Positions 43,943-54,806 of a stretch of DNA of 64,000 bases are shown piece after piece (position 1 is the first letter of the stretch; the number at the start of each line of letters is the position of its first letter). Both the position numbers and the translations under genes were made by a program. The notes under the pieces are model-generated. The model was given only the letters and a program-made list of their open reading frames with translations. It did not search any database and had not been told where the DNA came from. This stretch comes from Exophiala sp. HKRS030 (Eukaryota; Ascomycota; Eurotiomycetes; Chaetothyriales; Herpotrichiellaceae): NCBI GenBank assembly GCA_023897205.1, contig JAHWDD010000010.1, positions 372,001 to 436,000 on the forward strand, written 5' to 3'.

Positions 43943-46302
43943 ATGGATCAGATTTCCGACATACAGTTTCCTCCATATGCTCCTCGACTGACCGATGCGT
44001 GCTAGGAGTGTGGTGACAGGAAAGTGAAACGTATGGCTCAAGAGATCCAAGTGCCCTTGAATGAAGGTACTAACAAATTGATGAACTCCAGGCACGGGGG
44101 AATTGCCGTGTAAGCATTGTCAAAGACTGAAAAGGCATTGCCACTATCCGCGGTCGCAAAGAGGCAAACGACGCAAATCAAGGCATAGTCCAGGGCAACG
44201 GCGCGACTCAAAAACAGCTCATTGTGTTCGTCGCACCATTCGACCAAATCTCCCTGCTGCCGCCCACAACTTGAGCGAAGGTGTTTACAGCCTCAATGCT
44301 ACACCGCTGATATCTGATAGCAGTGGCCATTGGCCACGTGCACAGAGAAGGGAACATGCTCAAATCCAGCAATCTCCGGTGCAAGTGTCTGGGCGGTCAC
44401 GATCCGTACCTGAGCACATCGCAACGAATACGAGTGAGGATACCACCAATCAAGCCGACTCTAATCAATGTCTGGTTCCGCTTCATAAGGTCAACTGGGA
44501 ATACCATGGTCCTTGGTCTTGGGTGTCCATATGCTCATCACCTGGAGTTGCTTGGGTTTGTGGAAGAACAAATTCAAATGAGTTTGATGGCATTGCAAGT
44601 TATTTCATGAAGAGCTGAAGTAAACACCTGAAGGTCCAGCGTTTTTTACAACTGACCACACGGTATCCCGAGTCCGACCCAGAAATGGCATGGAAATATG
44701 TCAACGGTGGAGTTTGTCTTTTCTACTGCCAACTTGACACTGTACTGACTCTCATGAAGCCTATTTTGTTGAGTCAATCAATTCTAGAAGCCCAATTAAA
44801 ACAACATTTTTGTCAGAATCATGTCGACAGGATGGAGGATCCTGTATGGTTCGCATTACGCAACACTACCTATGCGACCAGCCGTCGCTACTTGCTGGCA
44901 AATAGCACGTCAATCACCTTTCAGCATGCTGAGGCCACGTCATGGCTGCTGTTTTGCAACGCTCTTTCGGTCATTGGAGAGATGATTGTCAGTCACTCGG
45001 GTATGACTGCAATTCAAGCCCTGACCATCATGGTGAGCCCCCCAACGCCGCTGTATGACTTGTATGACTTTTCTAACCTGTCAGCCACAGACATTTCATG
45101 CTATGGGACTCGCAGGACTGTGTGTTGAGTATCCCATGATCAAGTATGCAGTACAATTGGCTCATGCCAAGGAACTTCAACGTGAATCATTGGCATCGTG
45201 GGGCTTGTCGTCTGCCGACTTGCTCACCAGAAACTGGCTCTGGTGGACAATCTCCGTGATAGACAAGCAGATGTCGATACAAAGCGGTCGTCCATCATCC
45301 ATCCTCGACGACGACATAAGCACCCCAATCCCAACCACGGCGCCGCCAGGAAGTTCTATTGATGTAAAAGTGGTGACGCTCATTATACGACACGCTCAAA
45401 TATGTTTCCGGGTAATGGACCGCATCATGCCAGTCAAAGCATCCAAGCAAGGATTTGACAGACCGTATGAGACGATTCGCGATATACAAGAGCAGCTTGA
45501 AGGGCTGTTGCAAGATATGCCTTCTTCCATCGATGGCAATACCACATCATCTGCAGCACTGAGCGCCAATTGACGACTGGTCAGGGCATACCTATACAGT
45601 GATATCTACGCTACAATGATGGCTACACACGTCGTTTTCTTCTACCTATGGATCTCGTCAAGCTTACGATCAGATAACAATGAGGTATTCCGGTAACAGA
45701 CCATAATGTCGGGCAAGCTGGTCGCTTATTCTGCACGACAAATCATACTGGGATTGGCGGACCATCGACTCGACCTAACAATGCTCATGTGGGCAAGCTT
45801 CCACCATCTCATGTACGCTTATATCAACTTGTTCCTTGACTCCTGAAACAACCTGACGCGGCCACTGCACGCGGTGATGTGGCTTTGCTTGATGTGGCAG
45901 TGGGTCACTTTGGGCAGCTCGAGTACGCAACGGAAGGCAGGTTGTCATTTGATTTCCCGAGAGATTGCAACGCTCTCTGTTTGCGAACAATGAGGGCTAG
46001 CAGAGGCTCTAGAAGAGAGTCATGCACAGTACCTGTAACTCCACAAAGTCTCCGTGATGATCCGCCCAGGGCTAAGAACGGTCTTTCGGATGAGTCCACA
46101 GACGCAGATGCTGTGATAACAGTCTCAAGTTCCGAAAATATCGTGAATTACGCCCTCAATTTGACCATGATGGCAGCTAACTTCTGCACAGATCGCGGAT
46201 GGTTTTTCAGACAACATTGATTTTGATGATCAACTCTGGACGATTTTCGGATCCATCGACATTCCGAATGAAGTCACAGCTAATCTTGGGGAATTCGAGT
46301 GA
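43943..46302 (+). pseudogene. Zn2Cys6 fungal transcription factor, decayed
   Basis: A regulator gene can be followed from an ATG at 43943 to a TGA at 46300-46302 through introns 44031-44091, 45033-45090 and 46143-46191. The first intron sits inside the zinc cluster at a common position. The cluster has exact spacing C-x2-C-x6-[C]-x5-C-x2-C-x6-C, but a TAG (44003-44005) lies in the first x2 and the third Cys codon is CGC (Arg). The fungal_trans region follows (GPWSWVSICSSPG, HAMGLAGLCVEYPM, LTRNWLWWTISVIDKQ, RSGRPSS-like, GHFGQLEYAT). Further lesions are TGA at 44616-44618, TGA at 45571-45573, TAA at 45694-45696 and a one-base frameshift near 45843. Flanking text stays in frame and homologous-looking after each stop. 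It cannot encode a full factor. It lies just downstream of the decayed P450, which it may once have controlled (inferred). Confidence 0.85.
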
Positions 46303-46763
46303 AGGGAGTGAGAGCAGCTGCAAGCTGAGACATGGCCACTTAACAGGTCGCGAGATGTGATATGTTGATATGCGATGATCACCAGCAGGCCACAAGGGGT
46401 CGCATTGCCTAAAAGCGGCGCCTCCAGCGACCAAAGTACCTCGCCGTCTGATTTAGGTACAAAGGTACATCGACTCTTGTAGAGATCCCGCTGCTTGAAC
46501 CGCCAAGGCTCGTGAGGCTCCGAAGGATGCGTCCTCTCGCCTTGGCCCCTGCACCCTCATACGAGACGTGAGATGCGTTGCTATGACATCGCAGGGACAA
46601 TTAACATAAAAGTCTCGACCACTATAATGGCCTTTTATTGCTTGTAAGACTCTCGGACTCCTGCATACACACAGCATGACACGAACAGAGTGACCGAACG
46701 AACGCGTGATTGGCACAGTGACCATCAACTGTAGCACCGAGCCGCCAATGCGCCCTCTACGCG
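46303..46763. promoter_or_regulatory. 5' flank of the TBC-domain gene
   Basis: 461 bp between the pseudogene stop and the TBC gene ATG. No specific element recognised. Confidence 0.5.
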
Positions 46764-49700
46764 ATGTTGAGCTCTTTCGTTCAGAAGTTTATCGATCAGT
46801 CTCCCCTGTCCTCGACTAATGATGGCCGTCCCTCCAAAGCCTCTCTCTTCCGGGAGCAATTCAGACTCCCTGCGGGCCAGAACCCGTTGCACGAAATTAC
46901 CGCCGAACTCTTCCTTCCGCTGCCATCGTCTTCGACAGGCGGACCGGTAACTTCTGGGGAGAAGTCGAGAGACACCGGAAACAGATATGTTGGGGAACTG
47001 CATCTGAGTGAACATTTTCTGTGCTTTTCTACCATCCGGACGAGTTTCCTCCCAACTGCAAGTCACTCCTCCTCCACCTCCTTCACAGGCCCTACCCAGG
47101 GAGCAGGGCCTGGCGGTCATGGATTTACCCTACCACTCTGCTCGATACGGCGAGTCGAAAGACTGAACAGCCATCAAGACAAGTTCTGTCTTGCCTTGAC
47201 TACCTTCGAGTCCATACAGAAGCCTTTAGCCGAGAAGCCTAAAGCGCCACTACCCCCGCCCCGGAAACTCATCCTCACCCTGGATGGAAGCCGGACCGCC
47301 TGCGAGCGGTTCTGCGACGGGCTGAAGAAGGGTCTAAGAGAGGGAATGAAAGAAGTTGACACTTTACGGGCTGTGGTATCACAGTGCTACTCTGAGTATC
47401 TGCTGGACCCTGCCCGAATCAAAGCGAAAGAGGATGGCACGCAGGCTCCGGATCCGCCTGATACTGGTCTGGGAATGTTGTTCAGATACCCAGGCGATGC
47501 CAGGAAACTCAGAGATAGGAGTAAGATCAGACTATGGGGCGAATACCTGCGAGAGAATGGTCGAAACGCAACCATAGTTAGACAGCCTACCTTCCACAAA
47601 CTGATCCGAGTTGGTCTCCCAAACCGACTGAGAGGCGAGATATGGGAGATATCCTCAGGGTCGTTCTACACAAGACTACGAAATCCTCACTTGTATGAGA
47701 AGACCTTGACCAAATTCACCGGCAAGGAATCCCTGGCCATCGATGAGATTGAGAAAGATCTGAATCGAAGTTTGCCAGAATATCCTGGTTTCCAGAGTGA
47801 AGAAGGGATCGGCAGGTTGCGGCGGGTGCTGACGGCATACAGCTGGACGAACGAAGAAGTCGGTTATTGTCAGGCCATGAATATAGTCGTGGCCGCTCTA
47901 CTAATCTACCAGTCCGAAGCCCAAGCGTTCTTCACGCTAGGCGCACTTTGCGATCGCTTACTACCCGGATACTATTCGAAAGACATGTACGGCACTCTGC
48001 TAGATCAACGCGTTTTTGAAAACCTTGTTGAGCGGACGATGCCCGTGTTATGGGAGCACCTCGTCAAGTCGGACGTCAATCTCTCCGTCGTATCACTACC
48101 TTGGTTTTTGTCGCTGTATATAAACTCGATGCCTCTTGTATTTGCATTCAGAGTCCTGGATGTTTTTTTCCTGGAAGGTCCAAAAGTTCTGTTTCAGGTT
48201 GGACTGGCCATTTTACGAATCAACGGTGAAGATTTGCTCGACGTCAACGATGACGGCTCGTTCATCTCAATCTTGAAGAATTACTTCTCAAGGCTCGACG
48301 AGTCAGCTCATCCGCACTCTGAAAATGAAAAGTTGAGAGCCATCACAAAGTTTCAAGAATTGATGGTCACCGCTTTCAAAGAGTTTGCAGCCATCACAAA
48401 CGCCAGTGTGGAAGAGCTGCGGGGGAAGCACATCGAAAGCGTCAAAGAAGGACTAGCTACCTTCGCCAAACGGACATCTATCAGGAACCTTGGTCCAGAG
48501 AGCAAGAAGCTCAGTGCTGACGATCTCAGCTCTATCTACGATCGCTTCTTTGCGGTTCTGTCCGAGCGACAGGCTCGGGCAAAGGCGAGAGAAGAGGAAC
48601 GACGGAAACAAGAGCATCACAAGGTCCGACCGGGCGTTTGGGCCCATCATTCATCGTACAACCAAGACGAACCAGGCCGTAATGAGGCTCCCCTGCAGAC
48701 CATGGACTACGATGCTTTTAGGGAGTTCCTTGCCCATACTGCCAAATGGGCGGCGAGCGACTCGCCTAGCATGTCGGCAAAAGATGTCGGCAGTCCCAGC
48801 ATGAGCCAACGGAACCGCAGCAAAACCTTTTCTCAATGGGGCTCCGGTCCTGAACCAGCAGATCACGACTTTATGCAAAGATTATATGGCAAATGGGACG
48901 AATCCCAGCAGGGCGCGATGACCTTACAACAATTAGTACGGGGTCTGGCTCAATTCAAAGGTACTACCGATATCATGAACTCGATGAGCCTGTTCTTCGA
49001 CCTCTTCGACGATGATTCCACAGGAAAAGTTGACCGAGAAGGCATACTGAGAATGTCTGAGTCCCTTCTCTTCCTATCCCGTCGAGGCTTCGATGGCACA
49101 ATCATCCCCACCGATTCGAGCGGTGTCAATTCTCCTCTCTCCGCGAACGAACCAACCGGCGCACTGAAACAAAGTATCAATGAGAAGTTCCTCGGCAGCG
49201 TCAGCGCATTTATCAGGCGCTGTTTCGAATACGCTGATCCCGACGAGGCTGTAGAAGAGGCCAAGTCTACTCTCGAAAACATAAGCGTCAACACGGCCGA
49301 CCAAAATGCCGATGATCTTCTCGACTTCGCCGAGGGGGACATACACCACAAAACAATCATGTCTCCGCGCCCTACAGAAAAAGACCCCCTTTCCGAAATC
49401 ACACCTCCTGGCTCACCATCGCCAGCCACTCTAGTAGCAGCGAAGGACAAACGTATAAGCTCAGCATCGCGCGCTGCGTCGCATAATCTCGCTCTCGACC
49501 CGAACAAGCCCTTGCATATTACGCTGCCGACATTCCGTATGGTGATTCTTGCCGATGAACTTCTCGAGCAGTTCTTCGAAACGTTCTTTCCTCAGTCATT
49601 CCGCCTCTCGGACTCTCCCAGCGCCAGCACGATTTCGTTACCGAGCAGTACTTTGTCCGGCAACCTGACGACGTTCAGCAACCTCGGCACGCCCGTGAAA

Positions 49701-50111
49701 AATCTAATCAACGGCGCAGGCGGCGGCTCTAACAGAACGGTCATCGACGTCGGACGTGCCGGCGGAGTGGTTGAGCCTGGATCTCGCGGTCTCAGAGGCG
49801 TACTTGACAATATCGTCAATGACGGCATGAGAATGGCCGTGGAGATGAGGAAGCGCATGGACGAGGCGCAACGTGAGTTTGAACGCAACGCGCGCGAAGG
49901 GCAGCAGAAGGGGGCGTACAGAGATGACGAGGATGACGATGACGATCAAGAGGAAGGTGCTGATCTAGGAAAACGCGATCAGGAGTTGCTCGAGGGCGCC
50001 GAGGTCGCCAGTATCAAGACAGAAGGACGGAGTAGGGCGCAAAGCACCAATAGTACCATCAACCCGTCTTCAGGTTTAGGAGAAGGAGTGAGTATTTTGG
50101 ATGTGAGTTAA
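46764..50111 (+). CDS. GRAM-TBC Rab GTPase-activating protein (Gyp2/Mdr1-like)
   Basis: Single exon, 1115 aa, ATG at 46764. A GRAM-type lipid-binding domain lies at about 40-150 (YVGELHLSEHFLCFST, LPLCSIRRVERL). The TBC domain occupies about 282-495. It has the catalytic Arg finger in IEKDLNR and the Gln finger in GYCQAMN, followed by SLPWFLSLYIN and the RVLDVFFLEGPKVLFQ motif. Both catalytic fingers are present, so GAP activity toward a Rab/Ypt GTPase is expected. At about 735-775 an EF-hand-like segment (FDDDSTGKVDREG) is seen, with a Gly at the last loop position that makes calcium binding doubtful. The C-terminal third is disordered, with an acidic run at about 1055-1065. This order is that of yeast Gyp2/Mdr1. 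It acts on cytoplasmic or endosomal membrane traffic. Confidence 0.92.
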   Translation: MLSSFVQKFIDQSPLSSTNDGRPSKASLFREQFRLPAGQNPLHEITAELFLPLPSSSTGGPVTSGEKSRDTGNRYVGELHLSEHFLCFSTIRTSFLPTASHSSSTSFTGPTQGAGPGGHGFTLPLCSIRRVERLNSHQDKFCLALTTFESIQKPLAEKPKAPLPPPRKLILTLDGSRTACERFCDGLKKGLREGMKEVDTLRAVVSQCYSEYLLDPARIKAKEDGTQAPDPPDTGLGMLFRYPGDARKLRDRSKIRLWGEYLRENGRNATIVRQPTFHKLIRVGLPNRLRGEIWEISSGSFYTRLRNPHLYEKTLTKFTGKESLAIDEIEKDLNRSLPEYPGFQSEEGIGRLRRVLTAYSWTNEEVGYCQAMNIVVAALLIYQSEAQAFFTLGALCDRLLPGYYSKDMYGTLLDQRVFENLVERTMPVLWEHLVKSDVNLSVVSLPWFLSLYINSMPLVFAFRVLDVFFLEGPKVLFQVGLAILRINGEDLLDVNDDGSFISILKNYFSRLDESAHPHSENEKLRAITKFQELMVTAFKEFAAITNASVEELRGKHIESVKEGLATFAKRTSIRNLGPESKKLSADDLSSIYDRFFAVLSERQARAKAREEERRKQEHHKVRPGVWAHHSSYNQDEPGRNEAPLQTMDYDAFREFLAHTAKWAASDSPSMSAKDVGSPSMSQRNRSKTFSQWGSGPEPADHDFMQRLYGKWDESQQGAMTLQQLVRGLAQFKGTTDIMNSMSLFFDLFDDDSTGKVDREGILRMSESLLFLSRRGFDGTIIPTDSSGVNSPLSANEPTGALKQSINEKFLGSVSAFIRRCFEYADPDEAVEEAKSTLENISVNTADQNADDLLDFAEGDIHHKTIMSPRPTEKDPLSEITPPGSPSPATLVAAKDKRISSASRAASHNLALDPNKPLHITLPTFRMVILADELLEQFFETFFPQSFRLSDSPSASTISLPSSTLSGNLTTFSNLGTPVKNLINGAGGGSNRTVIDVGRAGGVVEPGSRGLRGVLDNIVNDGMRMAVEMRKRMDEAQREFERNAREGQQKGAYRDDEDDDDDQEEGADLGKRDQELLEGAEVASIKTEGRSRAQSTNSTINPSSGLGEGVSILDVS

Positions 50112-50691
50112 AAATTCTGGAGGATGAAACGGATATCGGCGATGCTGGGATTGCGAGAATGCAGGTTACACATTTTCAAGTAGCCACTCGTGAGCCTCGA
50201 GTCAGTCTCCCCATACCATATGAAGGGGACGGCGGAAGGAAGAGACAAAGATTCTCGAATGGGAAATAAAAGTGCAGAAGTTTACAGACAAGCCACCACC
50301 CGTGCTCACTAGGTAGATACCGGGGCTGATTGAATGTACTACCGCTATATTAGGTATAAAATGATGAATTGATGATGGCCCTTTCTAAATGTCGGCTTGC
50401 TTGCTTGCTTGCTTGTTCAGGGGTATTTTCCACCACCATATATGTTGCGCCAAAATAAAACAACCCAAAAAATATCAAATGTCCTTTGCACCATCCAAAA
50501 GTGTTTACCTAGGTCATCATGGTCGAGGAGGGCCGCTGTAGAGACACGAAATATTGATCCTCTTGTGAGCCGCCGCCGTGTTCTCTTTGGATGTCCCCTT
50601 TTACCCCGTACCTACTTGTACACCTAGGTATATAGTAGATGTGGACGACTACCCTTTTCCTTTCCTCGCCGCAGTTTTTGAAGCTAATCAA
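50112..50691. other. Convergent intergenic region
   Basis: 580 bp between the stops of the TBC gene and the calpain gene. It contains a CTTG microsatellite (listed separately) and no gene. Confidence 0.6.
50396..50415. repeat. (CTTG)5 microsatellite
   Basis: Five perfect tandem CTTG units in intergenic DNA. Confidence 0.9.
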
Positions 50692-53519
50692 TCATCCATC
50701 ATATGACGCATGACTGCTTTCTTCATCAGACGACGACGATGATGCTTCTCCATTATTGTCTTTTTGTTCCTCGTCAACACTCCTACTATCCAGATTCAGT
50801 CTGACTTTCTTTCTAGATGTGGTTGACTCTTGGGTCCTTTCCGCTGGTGGCTCCTGGTTATTAGTATTATCATCTCCTTTGACCGGCTCCTCCTCCTCCT
50901 CCTCCTCGATCTTTTTGTCTGCTGCGGCAGCTTGTACCTCGTCGAGGGCACTCTTGGCGACATCATCCCTGTCGAGCGTCGGCGGTTTTGTCGCTGTCTC
51001 GGTATCCTCCTCTTCGGAGGGTACCACAACCTTGAGGCCGAGGTCGGGTTGCCTGCTGTACACTCGCAAACCGACAATACAGCTTGCGTTCCACGGATTC
51101 CGGTTCGGATCCTTCTTTTCCTCGGCTTCTTCTTCTTCCTCCTCTTTGGTCTTTTCCGTTTCTGCCTCTGCCGCGGGTGTAGTAGCTGCTGGTTTTGGCG
51201 ATTCCGGCGCGACTCTAGCACCTGGTGTGCTCGTTCCCGAAGGTGACAACGAGGTTCCGGCGGAAGACACGCCCGGAAGTTGACCTTTTTGATGTGCCAA
51301 ATCGTAAAGCTTACCAATCTGTGTGATTTTATCTCTTCGATGGATGTTTTGGCGAATGATCGTCTCGACGTCGTCACGCGATGTAGACGCGGCCTCCACT
51401 TTCACGAGTACCGAATATGTGCCTTTGGACAGGGGGACCTCGACGTTGACGGAACGAACGAGTTCATAATTCAACTTGCTCCGTGAGATATAATTCCCAG
51501 CATCATGATCATCATCATCATCATCATCATCCGACTCTGAGTCGTCCCTCTGGACACGGAACTGAAGAGTAAAATTGTATTTCCCTTGAAGTCCTTTAAA
51601 GTATCGATCGTCGAGTTGTGACAGGACTATTACAGCTTCGGTGTCTTCAGGCACGTCGATGGAGAAATGGTTAGTTTGGTAGTCGAGAGTGCTCCAAGGC
51701 ACTTGAACCGACAACCACTGCTGTGCGACGTGCCACTCGGGCCCAAAGATTCGGGTACGGTCGATATACTTGTACTTGCTGAGCATGTCCTTGTACGTCA
51801 TCCAGAAGATACCGTCGTCGCCAAATTGATGGTCCAATCGTGACAGCCATGCAGGGGTCCACTCCTTGGAGCCGTCGGACCAAGCACCGGTCCATTCCTT
51901 GCGACCCCATGGGTTGCGAATTTTCACGAGGCGCTCACCATGACCTTCGTACGTGTCCAGAATGGCGTACGCGTGTTGAGAGACGATCCCCGACCGTCTT
52001 TCTTCGCGAACCTTCTCATTCGCAACGAGGTAAGGGCGCCATTCTCGCCAGCGGGCCGCCGCGCAGGAGAAGACAAAATCTTCCGTCTTGCCGCATCGAG
52101 AGAGTTCGTCGGTCCAGAAAGCATTGGTATCGAGGATGTTGGTCGTATAGATCTCGGACGTCACTCCTGCCGTTATGTCTTCCAGGGCCTCTCCACTTTG
52201 GCCCCCGTAGATCGAGGCGTAGTCGCCATGTGCTTTGGCATAAGCCTTCTCTAGTAAGCTGACCCATGTCTCGTTTTGGTCGCGGCACTGCGCAAAGTAT
52301 AGCGCTTGGGAACCCCTCTGAAACAATTCTTGATATTGGTCTTCTTGGTTGTTGCGGCGGACGCCATATTGTCCAAGCACGACGTCTCCACTTTCATCGT
52401 AATTGGGGGCTCGAAGGTATAGTTTGTCGTCGATGATACATTGGTGCCACTCGCCATCTGGTGAGGGTGTCAGTCAGGCGGGGGGCAAACCAAAAATCCA
52501 GAAGCTGGGGGAACACGCATACCTCGATGGAATACGAAACCGTACACTCCTACAACTTCATCTTGGATCACACAGACGCGCTCGATGAACTTTTGGTTGC
52601 ATGAGAGCGCCGATACAGCAGCCAAAAACCAGCAATCACTAAAAAACACAAAAGGCAGTGGGTCAGTGAGTTCGTCTTCGGAAGTTGTGTCACTCCTGTA
52701 CTTGACTGGTGACTCACCCTGCTGAACCTTGAAGGATATCATCGTACGAGACACCATCGACATAGAATTTGGGATTGTCAAATATCTCCTAGATGATGAA
52801 GAAGAAAATCAGTCACAAGCGTATCTTGCTTGTTGGGTATGCGAAGCTCTCACAGTGACACGTTTCACGTCGGCCGGATATTCTTTATCACCATCGTTGA
52901 CGACCAAGCCATCTAAGCAATCTCGAGCTCTGGTGATCTTCAAATCTCGTTCTATGTCGAAGTGAGGATCGGTATACTTTTGATTTGCGTCCCGGCACTC
53001 CCTTATGATTCTCTTGACGTCCCGGATGCACTTCTCCTTGGCGAGCTCGTATGAATTTGTGGCCCGGTGAGCAATCTCACCCACCAGCTTTGACAGAGAC
53101 AAATTCTTGTCGGTCATGCGCTCAGGCAGAATCCGGGTAACTTTTCCTTGATACTCGGGGTTGAAATTGTCCCAAAACTTGGTCATCTTGGCCTGGGGGT
53201 GTGGCTTTTCTTTCTTCTTTCGAGGAGCAGCCGGTGCATGGACCTTGTCGGGGACGAGCATGAGTTTGATTGTTTGGCCACCTCCCAGCTGGAGGCCACC
53301 CTCTGGTGGTATTGGGTCATTATTGCTCGGGTTGGCTTCGATGTTGATATCCGACTTCGAGGCTCCTTCGTCCTGATATTCGTCAGGCTGATAGTTGGAA
53401 CTCTGTGGGTCCATAATGTTATTGTCGCTCGCAGAGTCGTCCTGATCAGTATATTTGACGTGGTTCTCGAAAGGGTGTCCTCCTCGAGTATTCCGAGTAG
53501 ACACTCGTCGCCGGGACAT
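50692..53519 (-). CDS. Calpain-like cysteine protease
   Basis: Four exons: 53519-52854, 52788-52718, 52638-52523 and 52457-50692, with introns of 65, 79 and 65 nt. The product is 872 aa. The N-terminal 200 residues are mostly disordered, with a basic stretch (PRKKKEKP). The second splice rebuilds the active-site motif ILQGSAGDCWFLAAVSAL, with the catalytic Cys. The catalytic His (SQHAYAILDTYEG) and Asn (KIRNPWG) appear in order in the last exon, so the triad is complete. The C2-like or beta-sandwich region after it contains a run of acidic residues (DSESDDDDDDDD). The last 200 residues are strongly acidic and low-complexity. No PalB-type MIT domain or penta-EF-hand domain is visible, so this is a non-classical calpain of the type common in filamentous fungi. 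Targets are unknown. Location is probably cytosolic. Confidence 0.9.
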
Positions 53520-54806
53520 GCTCCCGTCGTATCGAGGAGCAAGGCTATGGAAGAGGGAGAGTGTGGAGAAGAAAGGAAATTCAGGGTCCAGAGATATAAA
53601 GGATGCTAGCGTCTGCTATGCACAAGGCTTAGAAGGGGAGAATGAACAACAATAGCAGGCAGGCCACCGCCTCGTTATGCCCTGCATGTGAGGCACTAGG
53701 GTGATTTGGCTCTCCTATTGCAGGGCAGACAACAGCATTGTCGGGCTTCGCCCGTCACACGAACAGGCGGTAAGAAATTGATAATGTTGCCAGTCGAGGT
53801 CTAGTCCGCTGCAGGCGGACTTGGACTAAGCAGCGAAGGTGGGCGTAAACCAACCAAAACAAGACAAGTCGGCTGGTACAGCGAACACAAGAAATAAGCG
53901 GCGTCGTGATGTTTTCAGGAGACGCAGGCTGAGCTGCGGGTTCAAATAGCATGAGAGGCATCGTCAAGCGGCGAAGGGTCGCAATCATGATACAGACCCG
54001 AGTAACGTTCCGGCCGAGCATCGGGCGACAAAGGGTGCATTGTTCCTTCACTCAACTTCTTTGTGCATTTGCATTCGAGGGTGGCCAAAAAAATGCCGCC
54101 CAGAAAACCCGTGCGCTGTTAAGAAGGACAGTCAGGAACGCCAGGGTTGCAGAGATAACAAAGAAGCCCTGCCCGTGACCGGGTAGGCGAAGGGTCCCGG
54201 AACTTTAGGTGTAAGCGAGTCCAGAACTTGGGGAAATTGGTCAGAGCAACGAAGCATTGACCGCCTGCGAAAGGGTCTGGATTTGGGTGGCATGAGGCTG
54301 AACCGGCCCCAGACAGACTCAACAAGGTCTGCAGGAGCAGGCAATTGTAGGCTCCCGGCGATCATTCAGAGTCCAATAGTGGAACGGATTTGCACTGGGC
54401 TTCTCTTGCAGAGTTATATCTCGTACGGAAAACGGAGTACGAGTCCTTGTCGTCCTCGTATGGGGAGTACAGAGTAGAACCAAACGCACCGCTTACGAAG
54501 CACCCATATATCCGCCGACATTGATTGGTCAACGGAACATAGTTGTTCCGTGATCCTCCACTTAAAAATCAATATTCAGAGGGCTTAAGTCCGAGTCGCC
54601 GGATGCTGTTGACTAAGCCGGTGCGCATCATCTGCAGGTCATTGAGCCTCTTCGGTGAGCGGCTCTTTGCCTGCATCTGCGTTTTGATATGATTTGGTCA
54701 CTAACCTCTCGAATCTCTCCCGTTCCCATTCCTTCATCCTCCAATTTGCTGCTATCAACCGCCGAACCTGCCACTAATCGCCTTTGCGCAGTATTGGCTA
54801 CAGTAG
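53520..54806. other. Divergent intergenic region
   Basis: 1.3 kb between the calpain start (minus) and the ABC transporter start (plus), holding both promoters. ACGGAGTAC occurs at 54432-54440. A small CGGGC-TTC-GCCCG stem lies near 53736-53748. No gene or tRNA found. Confidence 0.55.

Noticed and set aside
50756..51283. 175-codon plus-strand ORF rich in Ser and Leu opposite the calpain tail
   Set aside because: Antisense of an acidic Glu/Asp/Lys-rich coding region, which gives Ser/Leu/Phe-rich frames by chance.
53736..53748. CGGGC-TTC-GCCCG hairpin considered as part of a tRNA
   Set aside because: No acceptor stem, anticodon arm or TTCRA loop can be built around it.
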